Shown one piece after another: positions 51,127-60,167 of a stretch of 64,000 bases of DNA; within the stretch, counting starts at the first letter, position 1; each line of letters opens with the position of its first letter. The position numbers and the translations under genes were made by a program. A model generated the notes under the pieces. The model had not been told where the DNA came from. It made no database searches and saw only the letters and a list, made by a program, of their open reading frames with translations. Source of the stretch: Pseudomonas crudilactis (GTDB lineage Bacteria; Pseudomonadota; Gammaproteobacteria; Pseudomonadales; Pseudomonadaceae); NCBI RefSeq assembly GCF_013433315.1, contig NZ_WXVV01000020.1, positions 1 through 64,000 of the forward strand, given 5' to 3'.

Positions 51127-53136
51127 ATGCCACGTGCCACCGACAGCAATACAACGCTCTCCCTGACCGCCGCCGCATTGTCGGCGCTTTATCCTGAGTC
51201 GCTGTCCGGTGAAGAAGCCCTCAATGGGCTCGGTTCGCAAATCCTCAACGGTCTAAACGACGGCGCCTCGCTCACCCTCACCAGCGCCGTTGCCACCCAC
51301 GTCACCACCGCTCTGCACAACGATGAGCAGTTGCGCGCGCTCGACGCAATGGTCGCGGAAATTCGCCAACTGCCCGCCGACGCCACCGCCGAGCGTTATC
51401 AACTCGTTTTACGCCCGTGGTTATGGTGGCTGACCCTCGCCAGCAACAACCGCGTGTTCCAGAACCTCGCAACTTCAGACATCGCCACCACGATATTCAA
51501 GGCCCACGGCTTCAGTGATTTCAGACTTTCGCTGACCGGCAGCTACACACCCCGCGAATATTGCGTGCAGTACAGCGAAACGGATTTCGCCTTCGTCTCG
51601 CGACTGCTGGAGGAAGAAGGCATCTTCTGGTTCTTTACCCACGATGACGGCAAGCACACGCTGGTGCTCGGCGACAGCAATGACGCGTTTGTGCAGATCC
51701 CCAACGGGCCGAAGGTCAAGTATCTGGGCCAGCAGTTGGGCGAGCGGGAGTTGCACGGCATTCGCTCCGGGCAAGTGTGCCTGCAAGCAGTGGCCGGAGT
51801 GTATCGGGCGACGGATTACGAGTTCACCACTCCGACCACTTCACTTTACGGCCAGGCCGAAGCGGTCGCCGGGCCGCGTTCGATCTACGAGCACCCGGGC
51901 GGCTACAACGCCAAGGCGCGCGGCGATGCGTTGACCAAGCAACGGGTTGACGGCTTGCGCAGCAAGGAGAAACGTTATGTCGGCGAAAGCGACTGCCGTT
52001 GGCTGATTCCGGGGCACTGGTTCACCCTCGACGGGCACGATGACCCGAGCATGAACATCGATTGGGTGGTGACGCGGGTCACCCATGACGTCAGCCATGA
52101 AAGCTATCGCAACCGCTTCGAAGCGATCCCCAAAGCCACGCCGTTTCGCCCACAACGTGTCACACCAAAACCACGCATGCACCCGCAGACCGCGATCGTA
52201 GTGGGCAAGTCCGGCGAGGAAATCTGGACAGACGAGTACGGCCGGATCAAGTTGCAATTCCCGTGGGATCGCGACGGCAAGAACGATGAAACCAGTTCCT
52301 GCTGGGTGCGCGTGGTGTTGCCCTGGAGCGGCAAGGGATTTGGCATGCAGTTCATTCCGCGCATCGGCCAGGAAGTCATCGTCACGTTTATCGATGGCGA
52401 TCCGGATCGGCCGCTGGTGACCGGTTGCGTCTACAACGGTGACAATGCCCTGCCCTATGCGCTGCCGGCCAATCAGACGCAATCGGGGATCAAGACCCAG
52501 TCGTCCAAGGGTGGCGGTGGCTTCAACGAGTTGCGCTTCGAAGACAAGAAAGACGCCGAAGAAGTGTTTTTGCAGGCGCAGAAGGATCTGAATATCAACG
52601 TGCTCAACGACACCACGGCCACCGTCGGTCACGATGAAACCCTCACGGTGCAAAATGCGCGCACCCGCACAGTGAAGGACGGCGACGAGACTGTGACCCT
52701 GGAAAAAGGCAAGCGCAGCGTGACCATTCAGACCGGCAGCGACAGCCTCGATGTGAAGGATAGCCGCACGGTAACGGTGGGCGCCGACCAGAACCACAGC
52801 ACCGGCGGCAACTACACCGACAAGGTCACCGGCAATTACAGCCTGACGGTGGACGGCAACCTGACAATCAAGGTCAGCGGCACCCTCACCCTGCAAAGTG
52901 GCGGCAGTTTCACGATCAAGAGCGGCGCCGATCTGGCGACCTCGGCCAGCACCTCGATCACGCACAAAGCCGGCACCGCGCTGACCAATCAGGCCGGCAC
53001 TTCTCTGGACAACAAGGCCGGCACCACATTGACCAACGATGCCGGGATCAGCCTGACCAACAAGGGCGCCGCCTCGCAGACAGTCGATGGCGGCGGCATG
53101 CTGACCATCAAGGGCGGGCTGGTGCAGGTCAACTGA
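51127..53136 (+). CDS. vgrG: Type VI secretion spike protein VgrG (TssI)
   Basis: A 669-residue VgrG. The gp27-like part includes YTPREYCVQYSETDFAFVSR and LLEEEGIFWFF; the gp5 OB-fold region includes EEIWTDEYGRIKLQFPWDRD and SSCWVRVVLPWSGKGFGMQF, IPRIGQEVIVTFIDGDPDRP. The C-terminal triple-stranded beta-helix shows short repeats (AGTALTNQAGTSLDNKAGTT). It ends VQVN without any extra effector domain. The first 80 residues differ from the usual VgrG start and are less conserved. It immediately follows the three cargo-like genes. Confidence 0.95.
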   Translation: MPRATDSNTTLSLTAAALSALYPESLSGEEALNGLGSQILNGLNDGASLTLTSAVATHVTTALHNDEQLRALDAMVAEIRQLPADATAERYQLVLRPWLWWLTLASNNRVFQNLATSDIATTIFKAHGFSDFRLSLTGSYTPREYCVQYSETDFAFVSRLLEEEGIFWFFTHDDGKHTLVLGDSNDAFVQIPNGPKVKYLGQQLGERELHGIRSGQVCLQAVAGVYRATDYEFTTPTTSLYGQAEAVAGPRSIYEHPGGYNAKARGDALTKQRVDGLRSKEKRYVGESDCRWLIPGHWFTLDGHDDPSMNIDWVVTRVTHDVSHESYRNRFEAIPKATPFRPQRVTPKPRMHPQTAIVVGKSGEEIWTDEYGRIKLQFPWDRDGKNDETSSCWVRVVLPWSGKGFGMQFIPRIGQEVIVTFIDGDPDRPLVTGCVYNGDNALPYALPANQTQSGIKTQSSKGGGGFNELRFEDKKDAEEVFLQAQKDLNINVLNDTTATVGHDETLTVQNARTRTVKDGDETVTLEKGKRSVTIQTGSDSLDVKDSRTVTVGADQNHSTGGNYTDKVTGNYSLTVDGNLTIKVSGTLTLQSGGSFTIKSGADLATSASTSITHKAGTALTNQAGTSLDNKAGTTLTNDAGISLTNKGAASQTVDGGGMLTIKGGLVQVN

Positions 53137-53148
53137 CAGGGAAAAGCC

Positions 53149-53691
53149 ATGGCGATCACACCGCTGGATCTGCAACAGGATGACAAGCAGCTCAAGGGGC
53201 GTTTGCAGGACGGTCAGCTAGATGGGCCGCTGAACATCAAGGATGACGGGCGCAAGCAGGCGGACCTGAGTTACAGCCAGGGCGAATTGCAGGGCACGTC
53301 GCTGCTCTATCACCCCAACGGCAAGGTCTCGGCGCAGATGCCGTTCGTGCGTGACAAGCTGCAGGGCGTCGCCAGTTTTTACGCGCCGGAGGGATTTCTA
53401 CAGCGCAAGGCAACCTATCGGCGCGGGTTACTGCATGGCGAAGCGTTCAATTACTTCCCGGATGGGCAAGTGGCGGAGGCCGAGTTTTATCGCGATGGCG
53501 TGCGGGAGGGGCGTTATCAGCGTTTTCATCCCAATGGCAAACCGGCGCTGGAAGCGCGCTATGTGAACGGACAGTTGCTGGAGCCGGAGCAAGGCTTTGC
53601 CGAAGATGGACGGCCACTGGGCGCGGATGGCAAGCCGATTTCGCGGGTGCGTTGGTGGTATCGGCAGTGGGCGGATCCGCAACAGGCCTGA
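53149..53691 (+). CDS. MORN-repeat protein (YwqK-antitoxin-like) downstream of vgrG
   Basis: A 180-residue protein made of MORN-type repeats of about 23 residues (LQGTSLLYHPNGKVSAQMPF, LQGVASFYAPEGFLQRKATY, LHGEAFNYFPDGQVAEAEFY, REGRYQRFHPNGKPALEARY). Such proteins are annotated as YwqK-family antitoxins and often follow vgrG. It starts 12 bp after the vgrG stop. It may be an immunity protein, an adaptor or a spike-loading partner; the sequence does not decide. Confidence 0.85.
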   Translation: MAITPLDLQQDDKQLKGRLQDGQLDGPLNIKDDGRKQADLSYSQGELQGTSLLYHPNGKVSAQMPFVRDKLQGVASFYAPEGFLQRKATYRRGLLHGEAFNYFPDGQVAEAEFYRDGVREGRYQRFHPNGKPALEARYVNGQLLEPEQGFAEDGRPLGADGKPISRVRWWYRQWADPQQA

Positions 53692-53704
53692 GAACCTTGA
53701 AGAG

Positions 53705-54016
53705 CCCCTCACCCTAGCCCTCTCCCAGAGGGAGAGGGAACTGATCGCGGGATATTGGCGAGTTACGCCGACGTGAAAGACCTACTGTGAATCCATAATC
53801 GACTCGGTCGTTCAGGCCGATGTATCTCGTCAGACACCTCGGTCGGCCCCCCATCCCTCCCCGAGTGGGAGGGAACTGATGGGGGGAGATTGGCGAGTCA
53901 CGCCGACGTGAAAGACCTGCTGTGAATCCGTAATCGACTCGGTCGTTCAGGTCGATGTATCTCGGCAGACACCTCGGTCGGCTCCCTCTCCCTCAGGGAG
54001 AGGGCTGGGGTGAGGG
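53705..54016. repeat. CTCACCC/GGGTGAG element, copy 3, with internal tandem duplication
   Basis: The outer arms are CCCCTCACCCTAGCCCTCTC and CCCTCAGGGAGAGGGCTGGG...TGAGGG. The internal unit starting GGGAACTGAT at 53736 is repeated at 53871 (period 135 bp) with few substitutions, so this copy is about twice the size of the others. It fills the 342-bp gap between the MORN and PAAR-like genes. Confidence 0.85.
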
Positions 54017-54033
54017 TTCAGCGGTTCAGCGGC

Positions 54034-54429
54034 TCACGGAATCAGCATCTGCATCTGTCCCGGCACTACAATCTTGATCACCCCCGCCCAGTTGCACATC
54101 AACGTCGAGTTGGCATCGATCGCCGGCATCCCGCCCAGCAACAACGTCGGCGCCCCGCCGGGAATCCACGGTGTGGCCGTCGCCGGTATACACGGCATCG
54201 GCGTCAACACCCCCAGCGCGGCGGCAGTTGCAGCGGCCACCATCGGGTTGGCCAGGCTCATGCACACGCCAAACGGCAGGATATTCACCAACGGGATGTG
54301 ATCCATGATGTTCGCCGCCGGCATCCCGCCGGTCAGCGTGCGGTTCACTGGCAACACATTGAGCATCGACGGCGCAGCGCCGAAGCTGCATTGCAGCGTG
54401 GCCGTGGCACAGACTTGCGGACAGCCCAT
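54034..54429 (-). CDS. DUF4280 PAAR-like spike-tip protein
   Basis: A 131-residue protein of the DUF4280 (PAAR-like) family. It starts GCPQVCATATLQCSFGAAPS, contains GGMPAANIMDHIPLVNILPF and CMSLANPMVAAATAAALG, and ends with PCIPATATPWIPGGAPTLLL and NSTLMCNWAGVIKIV. These cap the VgrG spike in type VI systems. The ATG at 54429 has AAGGAG upstream; the frame is open nine codons further. It is convergent with the vgrG unit across the large repeat. It has no fused toxin domain. Confidence 0.88.
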   Translation of the reverse strand: MGCPQVCATATLQCSFGAAPSMLNVLPVNRTLTGGMPAANIMDHIPLVNILPFGVCMSLANPMVAAATAAALGVLTPMPCIPATATPWIPGGAPTLLLGGMPAIDANSTLMCNWAGVIKIVVPGQMQMLIP

Positions 54430-54619
54430 TTCAACGCTCCTTATCGACCATGGCATACCCGCTAAACCTTAGTCTGCCGCAGCCCGTCGCGCACATTCCC
54501 AAAGGTGATTATCCGGCAACACGCTAACCTATAAGACCGACCCGCGCTTGTGACCGCCCGAGCGCCCCATTAGATTAGCCAATGATGTCTGGCCTCCAAA
54601 ATAAGCAGAAGGGATAAGC

Positions 54620-55687
54620 ATGGCGCTTACTGACCAGTCCACCCGTATCCGCTCCGGCGAAGAACTTGATGCCAGCCTGATCGATCCGTACCTCAAGACG
54701 CACATTCCGGGCCTGAGCGGCACGCCTGCGATCAGCCAGTTTCCCGGCGGCGCGTCGAACCTGACCTACCTGCTGGAATACCCGGAACAGGAATTCGTCC
54801 TGCGCCGCCCGCCGTTTGGCCACAAGGCCAAATCCGCCCACGACATGGGCCGCGAATTCCGCATCCTCAATCAATTGCGCGACGGTTTTCCGTATTGCCC
54901 GAAAGCCTACGTGCACTGCACCGACGAATCGGTGATCGGCGCCGAGTTCTACGTGATGGAACGGGTCAAAGGGATCATCCTGCGCTCGGAACTGCCGGCG
55001 GAACTGGGCCTCGATTCAGCGAAAACCGAAGCGCTGTGCAAGAGCTTCATCGACCGCTTCGTCGAACTGCACCGTGTCGATTACAACGCCTGCGGCCTCG
55101 GTGATCTGGGCAAACCGCAAGGCTACGTCGCGCGCCAGATCAAAGGCTGGAGCGAACGCTACGAAAAAGCCCTGACCCCCGACGCGCCACACTGGGAAAA
55201 GGTCAAAGCCTGGCTCAACGACAAAATGCCGGCCGACCATCCGACCTCGAGCATCGTCCACAACGACTATCGCTTCGACAACGTCATCCTCGACCCACAG
55301 AATCCGATGCAGATCATCGGCGTGCTCGACTGGGAACTGACCACCCTCGGCGACCCGCTGATGGATCTGGGCAACACCCTCGCCTATTGGATTCAGGCCG
55401 ATGACCCGGCGCCAGTGCAACTGATGCGTCGCCAGCCGAGCCACGCACCGGGCATGCTCACCCGCCGCGAGTTCGTCGATTACTACGCCGAGCGTTCGGG
55501 CATCCAGATCGACAATTTCGACTTCTACTACACCTACGGTCTGTTCCGCCTGGCCGGCATCGTGCAGCAGATCTACTACCGCTTCTACCACGGCCAGACT
55601 CAGGACAAACGCTTCGCGCAGTTCATTCACATGAACAAACTGCTGGAGCAGATGAGCTTGCAGGTCATTGCGAAATCGAGCCTCTGA
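54620..55687 (+). CDS. APH-like phosphotransferase family protein (ACAD10/11 N-domain type)
   Basis: A 355-residue kinase-fold protein. The substrate-binding loop FPGGASNLTYLLEY is at about 41-55, the catalytic HNDYRFDNVILDP (HxDxxxxN) at about 214-226 and GVLDWELTTLGDPLMDLGN (the DxE/D metal motif) at about 233-251. This matches the aminoglycoside-phosphotransferase-like family found with acyl-CoA dehydrogenases of 4-hydroxyacid degradation. It is followed 22 bp later by an SDR gene, a common pairing. The true substrate is unknown; antibiotic resistance is unlikely. Confidence 0.9.
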   Translation: MALTDQSTRIRSGEELDASLIDPYLKTHIPGLSGTPAISQFPGGASNLTYLLEYPEQEFVLRRPPFGHKAKSAHDMGREFRILNQLRDGFPYCPKAYVHCTDESVIGAEFYVMERVKGIILRSELPAELGLDSAKTEALCKSFIDRFVELHRVDYNACGLGDLGKPQGYVARQIKGWSERYEKALTPDAPHWEKVKAWLNDKMPADHPTSSIVHNDYRFDNVILDPQNPMQIIGVLDWELTTLGDPLMDLGNTLAYWIQADDPAPVQLMRRQPSHAPGMLTRREFVDYYAERSGIQIDNFDFYYTYGLFRLAGIVQQIYYRFYHGQTQDKRFAQFIHMNKLLEQMSLQVIAKSSL

Positions 55688-55709
55688 CGGCCCACACCCA
55701 GGAACCCTT

Positions 55710-56477
55710 ATGTCCAAGACTCAGTTGTTCGACCTCGACGGCAAGATCGCTTTCGTCTCCGGCGCCAGCCGTGGCATCGGTGAAGCCATCGCCAAACTGC
55801 TCGCCCAGCAAGGCGCCCACGTGATCGTCTCGAGCCGCAAACTCGATGGCTGCCAGCACGTTGCCGATGCGATCATTGCCGCGGGCGGCAAAGCCACCGC
55901 AGTGGCCTGCCATATCGGTGAAATGGAACAGATTGCTCAAGTGTTCGCCGGCATCAAGGAACAGTTCGGCCGCCTCGACATTCTGGTCAACAACGCCGCG
56001 ACAAATCCACAATTCTGCAACGTGCTGGACACCGATCTGAGCGCATTTCAGAAGACCGTCGACGTCAACATTCGTGGCTACTTCTTCATGTCGGTTGAGG
56101 CCGGCAAGCTGATGCGCGAAAACGGTGGCGGCAGCATCATCAACGTCGCATCGATCAACGGTATTTCGCCGGGGATTTTCCAGGGCATCTACTCGGTGAC
56201 CAAGGCCGCGGTGATCAACATGACCAAAGTCTTCGCCAAGGAATGCGCGCAGTTCAGCATCCGCTGCAACGCCCTGCTGCCGGGCCTGACCGACACCAAG
56301 TTCGCCTCGGCACTGGTGAAGAACGACGCGATCCTCAAGCAAGCGCTGACGCAGATTCCGCTCAAGCGTGTAGCCGATCCGAGCGAAATGGCCGGCGCGG
56401 TGTTGTACCTGGCCAGTGATGCGTCGAGCTACACCACGGGTGTTGCGCTGAATGTCGACGGTGGGTTCCTGTCCTGA
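55710..56477 (+). CDS. Short-chain dehydrogenase/reductase (SDR)
   Basis: A 255-residue classical SDR. The cofactor motif is VSGASRGIGEAIAKLLA (TGxxxGxG type, about residues 16-32), then NNAATNP, the catalytic Ser in NVASINGIS, and Tyr/Lys in GIYSVTKAAVIN. The C-terminal family end is SYTTGVALNVDGGFLS. It starts 22 bp after the phosphotransferase gene with AGGAA upstream, so the two form an operon, probably for degradation of an acyl or hydroxyacyl compound. A REP pair follows. Confidence 0.92.
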   Translation: MSKTQLFDLDGKIAFVSGASRGIGEAIAKLLAQQGAHVIVSSRKLDGCQHVADAIIAAGGKATAVACHIGEMEQIAQVFAGIKEQFGRLDILVNNAATNPQFCNVLDTDLSAFQKTVDVNIRGYFFMSVEAGKLMRENGGGSIINVASINGISPGIFQGIYSVTKAAVINMTKVFAKECAQFSIRCNALLPGLTDTKFASALVKNDAILKQALTQIPLKRVADPSEMAGAVLYLASDASSYTTGVALNVDGGFLS

Positions 56478-56502
56478 TCCCCATTGCAAACAAATAACCC
56501 CC

Positions 56503-56591
56503 TGTAGGAGTGAGCCTGCTCGCGATAGCGGTGTGTCAAATACATAAATGTTGACTGACACACCGCTATCGCGAGCAGGCTCACTCCTACA
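56503..56591. repeat. REP inverted pair (TGTAGGAGTGAGC type)
   Basis: TGTAGGAGTGAGCCTGCTCG and its inverse around a short variable loop. It is the same type as that at 2767-2856. Confidence 0.92.
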
Positions 56592-56602
56592 AGGGTTGTG
56601 TA

Positions 56603-57253
56603 TCAGGCAATGACTTTCGGTAGTTGCCAGCCGAAATGCACCGACAGCAATCGCAGAATCAAACACGCCGCCCCGGCCAACAGCGCCGCCGCGACCGGCG
56701 AAACGCCCAGTCTGCGCGCAACGATCAACACCGCCGCGCCAACAAACGCCGAACTGGCATACAAATCCGCCTGCAACACTACTGGTATCCGCGCCAGCAC
56801 AATATCGCGAATCACCCCACCGCCAACGCCCGTGATCGTGCCCATCAGCATCGCCACAAACGGCGTGATGCCGAAATTCAAGGCCTTCTGCGCACCCGCC
56901 ACGGCAAACAGCGCCAACCCCGCCGCGTCCAGCACAATCAGGGTTGAACCGGACCAGCCCAGCACCTGTTCATGAAAGACAAACGCCCACCCGCCCATGA
57001 AAAACGCCAGCGCCGGATAGCGCCAGTCGGCCACAGCATTGGGTGGCGTTGCGCCGATCAGCAGATCACGGGTGACCCCGCCGCCGAGCGCGACGATAAA
57101 CGCAATCACCATCACCCCGAGCAGGTCGAGTTGGCTGCGCATCGCCGCGATGGCACCTTCCACGGCAAACACCGCCGTACCGGCAAGGTCGGCCACCAGC
57201 ACAATCCGCTCAACCCGGGACTTACGCCCGGCCGGCGCTACTGCGTGACGCAA
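56603..57253 (-). CDS. TRIC/UPF0126-family membrane protein
   Basis: A protein of up to 216 residues with about six to seven hydrophobic helices and the twin family blocks LGVMVIAFIVALGGGVTRDL and MGTITGVGGGVIRDIVLARI. The duplicated glycine-rich G-G-x-x-RD motifs mark the trimeric intracellular cation channel family. The start is unclear: the longest frame begins with TTG at 57253, while a GTG at 57205 directly before the first helix has a GAGCGG site and may be the true start. It overlaps, or closely follows, the small lipoprotein gene on the same strand. Confidence 0.85.
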   Translation of the reverse strand: MRHAVAPAGRKSRVERIVLVADLAGTAVFAVEGAIAAMRSQLDLLGVMVIAFIVALGGGVTRDLLIGATPPNAVADWRYPALAFFMGGWAFVFHEQVLGWSGSTLIVLDAAGLALFAVAGAQKALNFGITPFVAMLMGTITGVGGGVIRDIVLARIPVVLQADLYASSAFVGAAVLIVARRLGVSPVAAALLAGAACLILRLLSVHFGWQLPKVIA

Positions 57254-57450
57254 CGGGTTGTGGTGATGTGTCGAGTGACCTGCCCGTCGACGTACATGTC
57301 ACCGGCAACCTCAGTGTTTTCGAGAACCTGACACGTGCGCTCCGGCGGTGGCGGTGGCGTCACTGGCGGAGGGGGTGGAGGACTGGCGCAACCAGCCAAC
57401 AACACAGCAAAAAAAGCCAACGGCAACACGCGTTTCCCAGGATGGTTCAT
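57238..57450 (-). CDS. Small proline-rich lipoprotein, 70 residues
   Basis: The signal peptide LPLAFFAVLLAGC ends in a lipobox (Cys21). The mature part begins with a proline track (SPPPPPPVTPPPPP), then a domain of about 30 residues with two cysteines (RTCQVLENTEVAGDMYVDG; TTTRCVTQ). The ATG at 57450 is chosen because it directly precedes the signal peptide. The stop overlaps the longest possible start of the TRIC-family gene, which suggests coupling. The function is unknown. Confidence 0.75.
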   Translation of the reverse strand: MNHPGKRVLPLAFFAVLLAGCASPPPPPPVTPPPPPERTCQVLENTEVAGDMYVDGQVTRHITTTRCVTQ

Positions 57451-57637
57451 AGGACGACCCGCGATAAATGGAAGAGCAACTCCCGCGACCGAACCGACCA
57501 CGGAAGACCTGACCACTCATTCTTTATAGCCGAGCCCCCCGCAAGCGCCAGTGAATCGGCTGTATCGTAAGGATATGGCTGTCGATTTTGCGTTGGGATT
57601 CGAAAGGGTTCGCAAATTGAAACGTGCCGGGCAGACA

Positions 57638-57787
57638 GGCTTGCTCCCATAGTGGGCTGATTACATCTGGCAGAGTTTGGTGGGTTGTCGGTCGCCATCG
57701 CTGGCAAGCTGCTCCCACAGGGATTGGTGCATCTGGCAGAGATTGGTCGGCCGTCAGGCCGCCATCGCGAGCAGGCTCACTCCTACA
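57638..57787. repeat. Degenerate REP-like cluster with a direct repeat
   Basis: Two diverged copies of a unit of about 58 bp (57664-57720 and 57730-57787) both start CATCTGGCAGAG-TTGGT and end in a REP-like arm (GCTGGCAAGCTGCTCCCACA; GCGAGCAGGCTCACTCCTAC). A third partial arm is at 57638-57652. Confidence 0.6.
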
Positions 57788-57839
57788 GAAAAGCAAAAGC
57801 AAAAGCAAACCGCATCCGCTTCTCACCACTCAACAGGAT

Positions 57840-58190
57840 GAGCGTTAGCTCGGCTGCGGCTTTTGATCTTGATCTGGAAGCCCGTCGGCAGGCTGAGTGG
57901 AGGGATTGATCCGGGGGTGGGAGCGCAGCGACCGTTCGACGAAGTCGAACACATCGAAAGCAGGTGCAGCGAAGCAAACCGGAAGCGATGCCCCCGGATC
58001 GATCCCGGAGCGAAGGAACCCCGAGCTCCAGCGAGCGGGCCGAACGTCAGGGCACAGACCTTTGGTTCCTTTGGGGCGTTTGCCAAAGGGACTCGCTGTA
58101 AGAGCGAAACCGCCAGCGGCAGCACCCACAAAAACGGATATACACCCCAAACCCCAAGAGCCTGGTCGGCCCAAAGGCCGCCAAGCCCTA
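57840..58190. repeat. Long Pseudomonas intergenic repeat (about 350 bp)
   Basis: The stretch has the look of a repeat that recurs in Pseudomonas genomes, with landmarks (minus strand) GGTTTCGCTCTTACAGCGAG, CCAAAGGAACCAAAGGTCTG and GATCAAGATCAAAAGCC. I recognise it from memory, not from a search. All six frames are partly open, which produces spurious ORFs. With the neighbouring REP cluster it explains the 737 bp between the lipoprotein and DUF1652 genes. Confidence 0.6.
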
Positions 58191-58445
58191 AGCCAAATCA
58201 GGATCAAGAGAAGAACGCAAAGAGTTGCTCTCCAGCTCATACCGCAACTCTTCAATCAAAGCATCAACCGACTCAGGCGTACGCAGCGCATCAAGCTTCA
58301 ACCCACTGATCACCAGATCCACCTGCCCCGACACCGGGTGATAAAGCTTCACAGTCAGCGAATGATCACCATCCACCAGACATTCACACGCCAGCGGCGA
58401 AAAACTGCGTTCAAGCTGCGTGCGCAACTGCGCAAGATTCATCAT
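58188..58445 (-). CDS. DUF1652 domain-containing protein
   Basis: An 85-residue soluble protein. It starts MMNLAQLRTQLERSFSPLAC and contains VKLYHPVSGQVDLVISGL and ESVDALIEELRYELES, matching the Pseudomonas-specific DUF1652 family, whose function is unknown. The first of two adjacent ATG codons (58445) has AGGA at the right distance. The frame is open 21 codons upstream without merit. Confidence 0.8.
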   Translation of the reverse strand: MMNLAQLRTQLERSFSPLACECLVDGDHSLTVKLYHPVSGQVDLVISGLKLDALRTPESVDALIEELRYELESNSLRSSLDPDLA

Positions 58446-58580
58446 CAGACTGTTCCTATAACGACTGCGAAGGGCCGCGATCCCGAGCCAAAAAGGCTCG
58501 TATCGCACCCCACCAGACTAAGAACAGACCTCACCCGCCAACACCTCAATTTGCACCATTCGAACTAGTGCATTTGCACC

Positions 58581-60077
58581 TTATCGCTGGCCCTTGCCCC
58601 CCGACTCCCCGGAAAACAATCCACGCTCGCGCGCCCAGACAATCGCCTCACTGCGGCTGTGCACATCCAGCTTGGAATACACCGTCGCCACATGATTTCG
58701 CACCGTGTTGGGCGCCAGTTTCAGCCGCGCTGCGATCTCCTTGTCCGCCAGCCCTTCACAGATCAACCCCAGCACATCACGCTCGCGCGCCGTCAGATCA
58801 GTGAACGACACGCTAGGCAATTGCGGCGAGTTAACCTTCTTCACATTGGCCAGCTTCTCGATCAACGTACGGCTGAACCAGGAAGCGTCCTTCATCACCT
58901 CTTCAATCGCCGCCACCAACTCAAGTTCGGTGCGCTTGCGCTCGGTGATGTCCATCAACACCAGCAAATAACACGGCATGTCCTGAATATTCACGGTGTC
59001 GGCGGACAGCGCACATTCGAGCAGGTCCGCATCCTTCTTGCGCACCCGCACATCCACCCGATCCACCCGACCGCTTTTCGCCAGCGCCGCCAGCAACCGT
59101 GTACGCGCGCCGCTGTCATCGATGAAATCCAGCTGCGTCACGGTTTTGCCGAGCATGTCCTCGCTGTCGTAGGCCAGGGTATCGAGGAACGCCTGATTGA
59201 CGTCGATCACGTGCTGCTCGTCGGCACTACAGATAAGGATCGGCACCGGCGTCAAGCGAAATGCTTTGGCAAAACGCTCCTCACTCTGACGCAACGCCAC
59301 CTCGGCCTTGTGCCGCAGCTCCATGTCGACAAAGGAAAACAGCATGCAATCCTCATCATTGAGCGTCAGCGGCTGGCCGGCGACGATCACTTGTTTGCTA
59401 CCGCCATCGGGCAGGCGCAATTCGGCCTGCATCTGTGGAATGGTCGCCACATCACGCAGACGCTGAATCGCCAGATCCTTTTTCTCGGCCTGCTCGAAGA
59501 TGTCGATTTCATAAGCCGAAGTGCCGATCACCTGCTCGCGGGTGTAGCCGGTCATCTCGAGAAACCCGGGATTGACCTTGATGTACCGCAAATCGCTGAG
59601 ACGGCAGATCACCGCCGGCGCCGGGTTGGCATTGAAAGTCTTTTCGAAGCGCTGCTCGGCGTTGGCCCAGTCGGTGACGTCGCTCATGATCAGCACCAGC
59701 GACTCGGGCTGCCCCTCGCGATCGGTGAGAATCATGCTGCGCACGCTGTGCACCCAGATGCGCTCCGGATCGTCGGCCGGCGACACTTCGATCAGCACAT
59801 CATTGAAACTCTCACAGCGCGCCACCCGGCTGATCGGATAGTTTTCGGCGGTGATCGAGTGATTATTGCGATAGCGCAGGTGGAACTTCTTGGCGTACTC
59901 GTCGGCATTGTGGCCCAGATCGGTGATCCGGCTGACACCGTGCATGGCCATCGCGGCTTCGTTGGCCCAGAGAATGCTCTGATCCAGCTCCAGCAGAATC
60001 ACCCCGTCGGACAGCCCGGCGATGATCTGCTGCAACTGGCGGCGGTTGGTTTCGGTGGTCAGGACTTCCTGGCTCAT
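58581..60077 (-). CDS. Triple-PAS LuxR-type transcriptional regulator
   Basis: A 498-residue one-component regulator. Three PAS domains are seen: about 10-135 (ILLELDQSILWANEAAMAMHG), about 140-260 (YIKVNPGFLEMTGYTREQVIG) and about 265-385 (VIDVNQAFLDTLAYDSEDML), each ending in a PAC-like stretch. A C-terminal LuxR/FixJ HTH follows (LTARERDVLGLICEGLADKE, then APNTVRNHVATVYSKLDVHS). There is no membrane segment, so it senses in the cytoplasm. No haem or flavin residue is certain. It is a single gene flanked by a REP pair; the target genes are unknown. Confidence 0.9.
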   Translation of the reverse strand: MSQEVLTTETNRRQLQQIIAGLSDGVILLELDQSILWANEAAMAMHGVSRITDLGHNADEYAKKFHLRYRNNHSITAENYPISRVARCESFNDVLIEVSPADDPERIWVHSVRSMILTDREGQPESLVLIMSDVTDWANAEQRFEKTFNANPAPAVICRLSDLRYIKVNPGFLEMTGYTREQVIGTSAYEIDIFEQAEKKDLAIQRLRDVATIPQMQAELRLPDGGSKQVIVAGQPLTLNDEDCMLFSFVDMELRHKAEVALRQSEERFAKAFRLTPVPILICSADEQHVIDVNQAFLDTLAYDSEDMLGKTVTQLDFIDDSGARTRLLAALAKSGRVDRVDVRVRKKDADLLECALSADTVNIQDMPCYLLVLMDITERKRTELELVAAIEEVMKDASWFSRTLIEKLANVKKVNSPQLPSVSFTDLTARERDVLGLICEGLADKEIAARLKLAPNTVRNHVATVYSKLDVHSRSEAIVWARERGLFSGESGGKGQR

Positions 60078-60167
60078 TGGATCTCCACAAGTGATACGCC
60101 CATGTGAAGAGTACGACCGCGGCGGCCCGAGATCGTGCCGACGGCTTCAACCCGATCACCATTCCCT

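Noticed and set aside
51841..53175. A 444-codon frame antisense to vgrG
   Set aside because: Shadow of the repetitive VgrG beta-helix.
57840..58568. Several plus- and minus-strand ORFs of 100-220 codons
   Set aside because: They lie in a repetitive element open in several frames, without ribosome sites or conserved domains.
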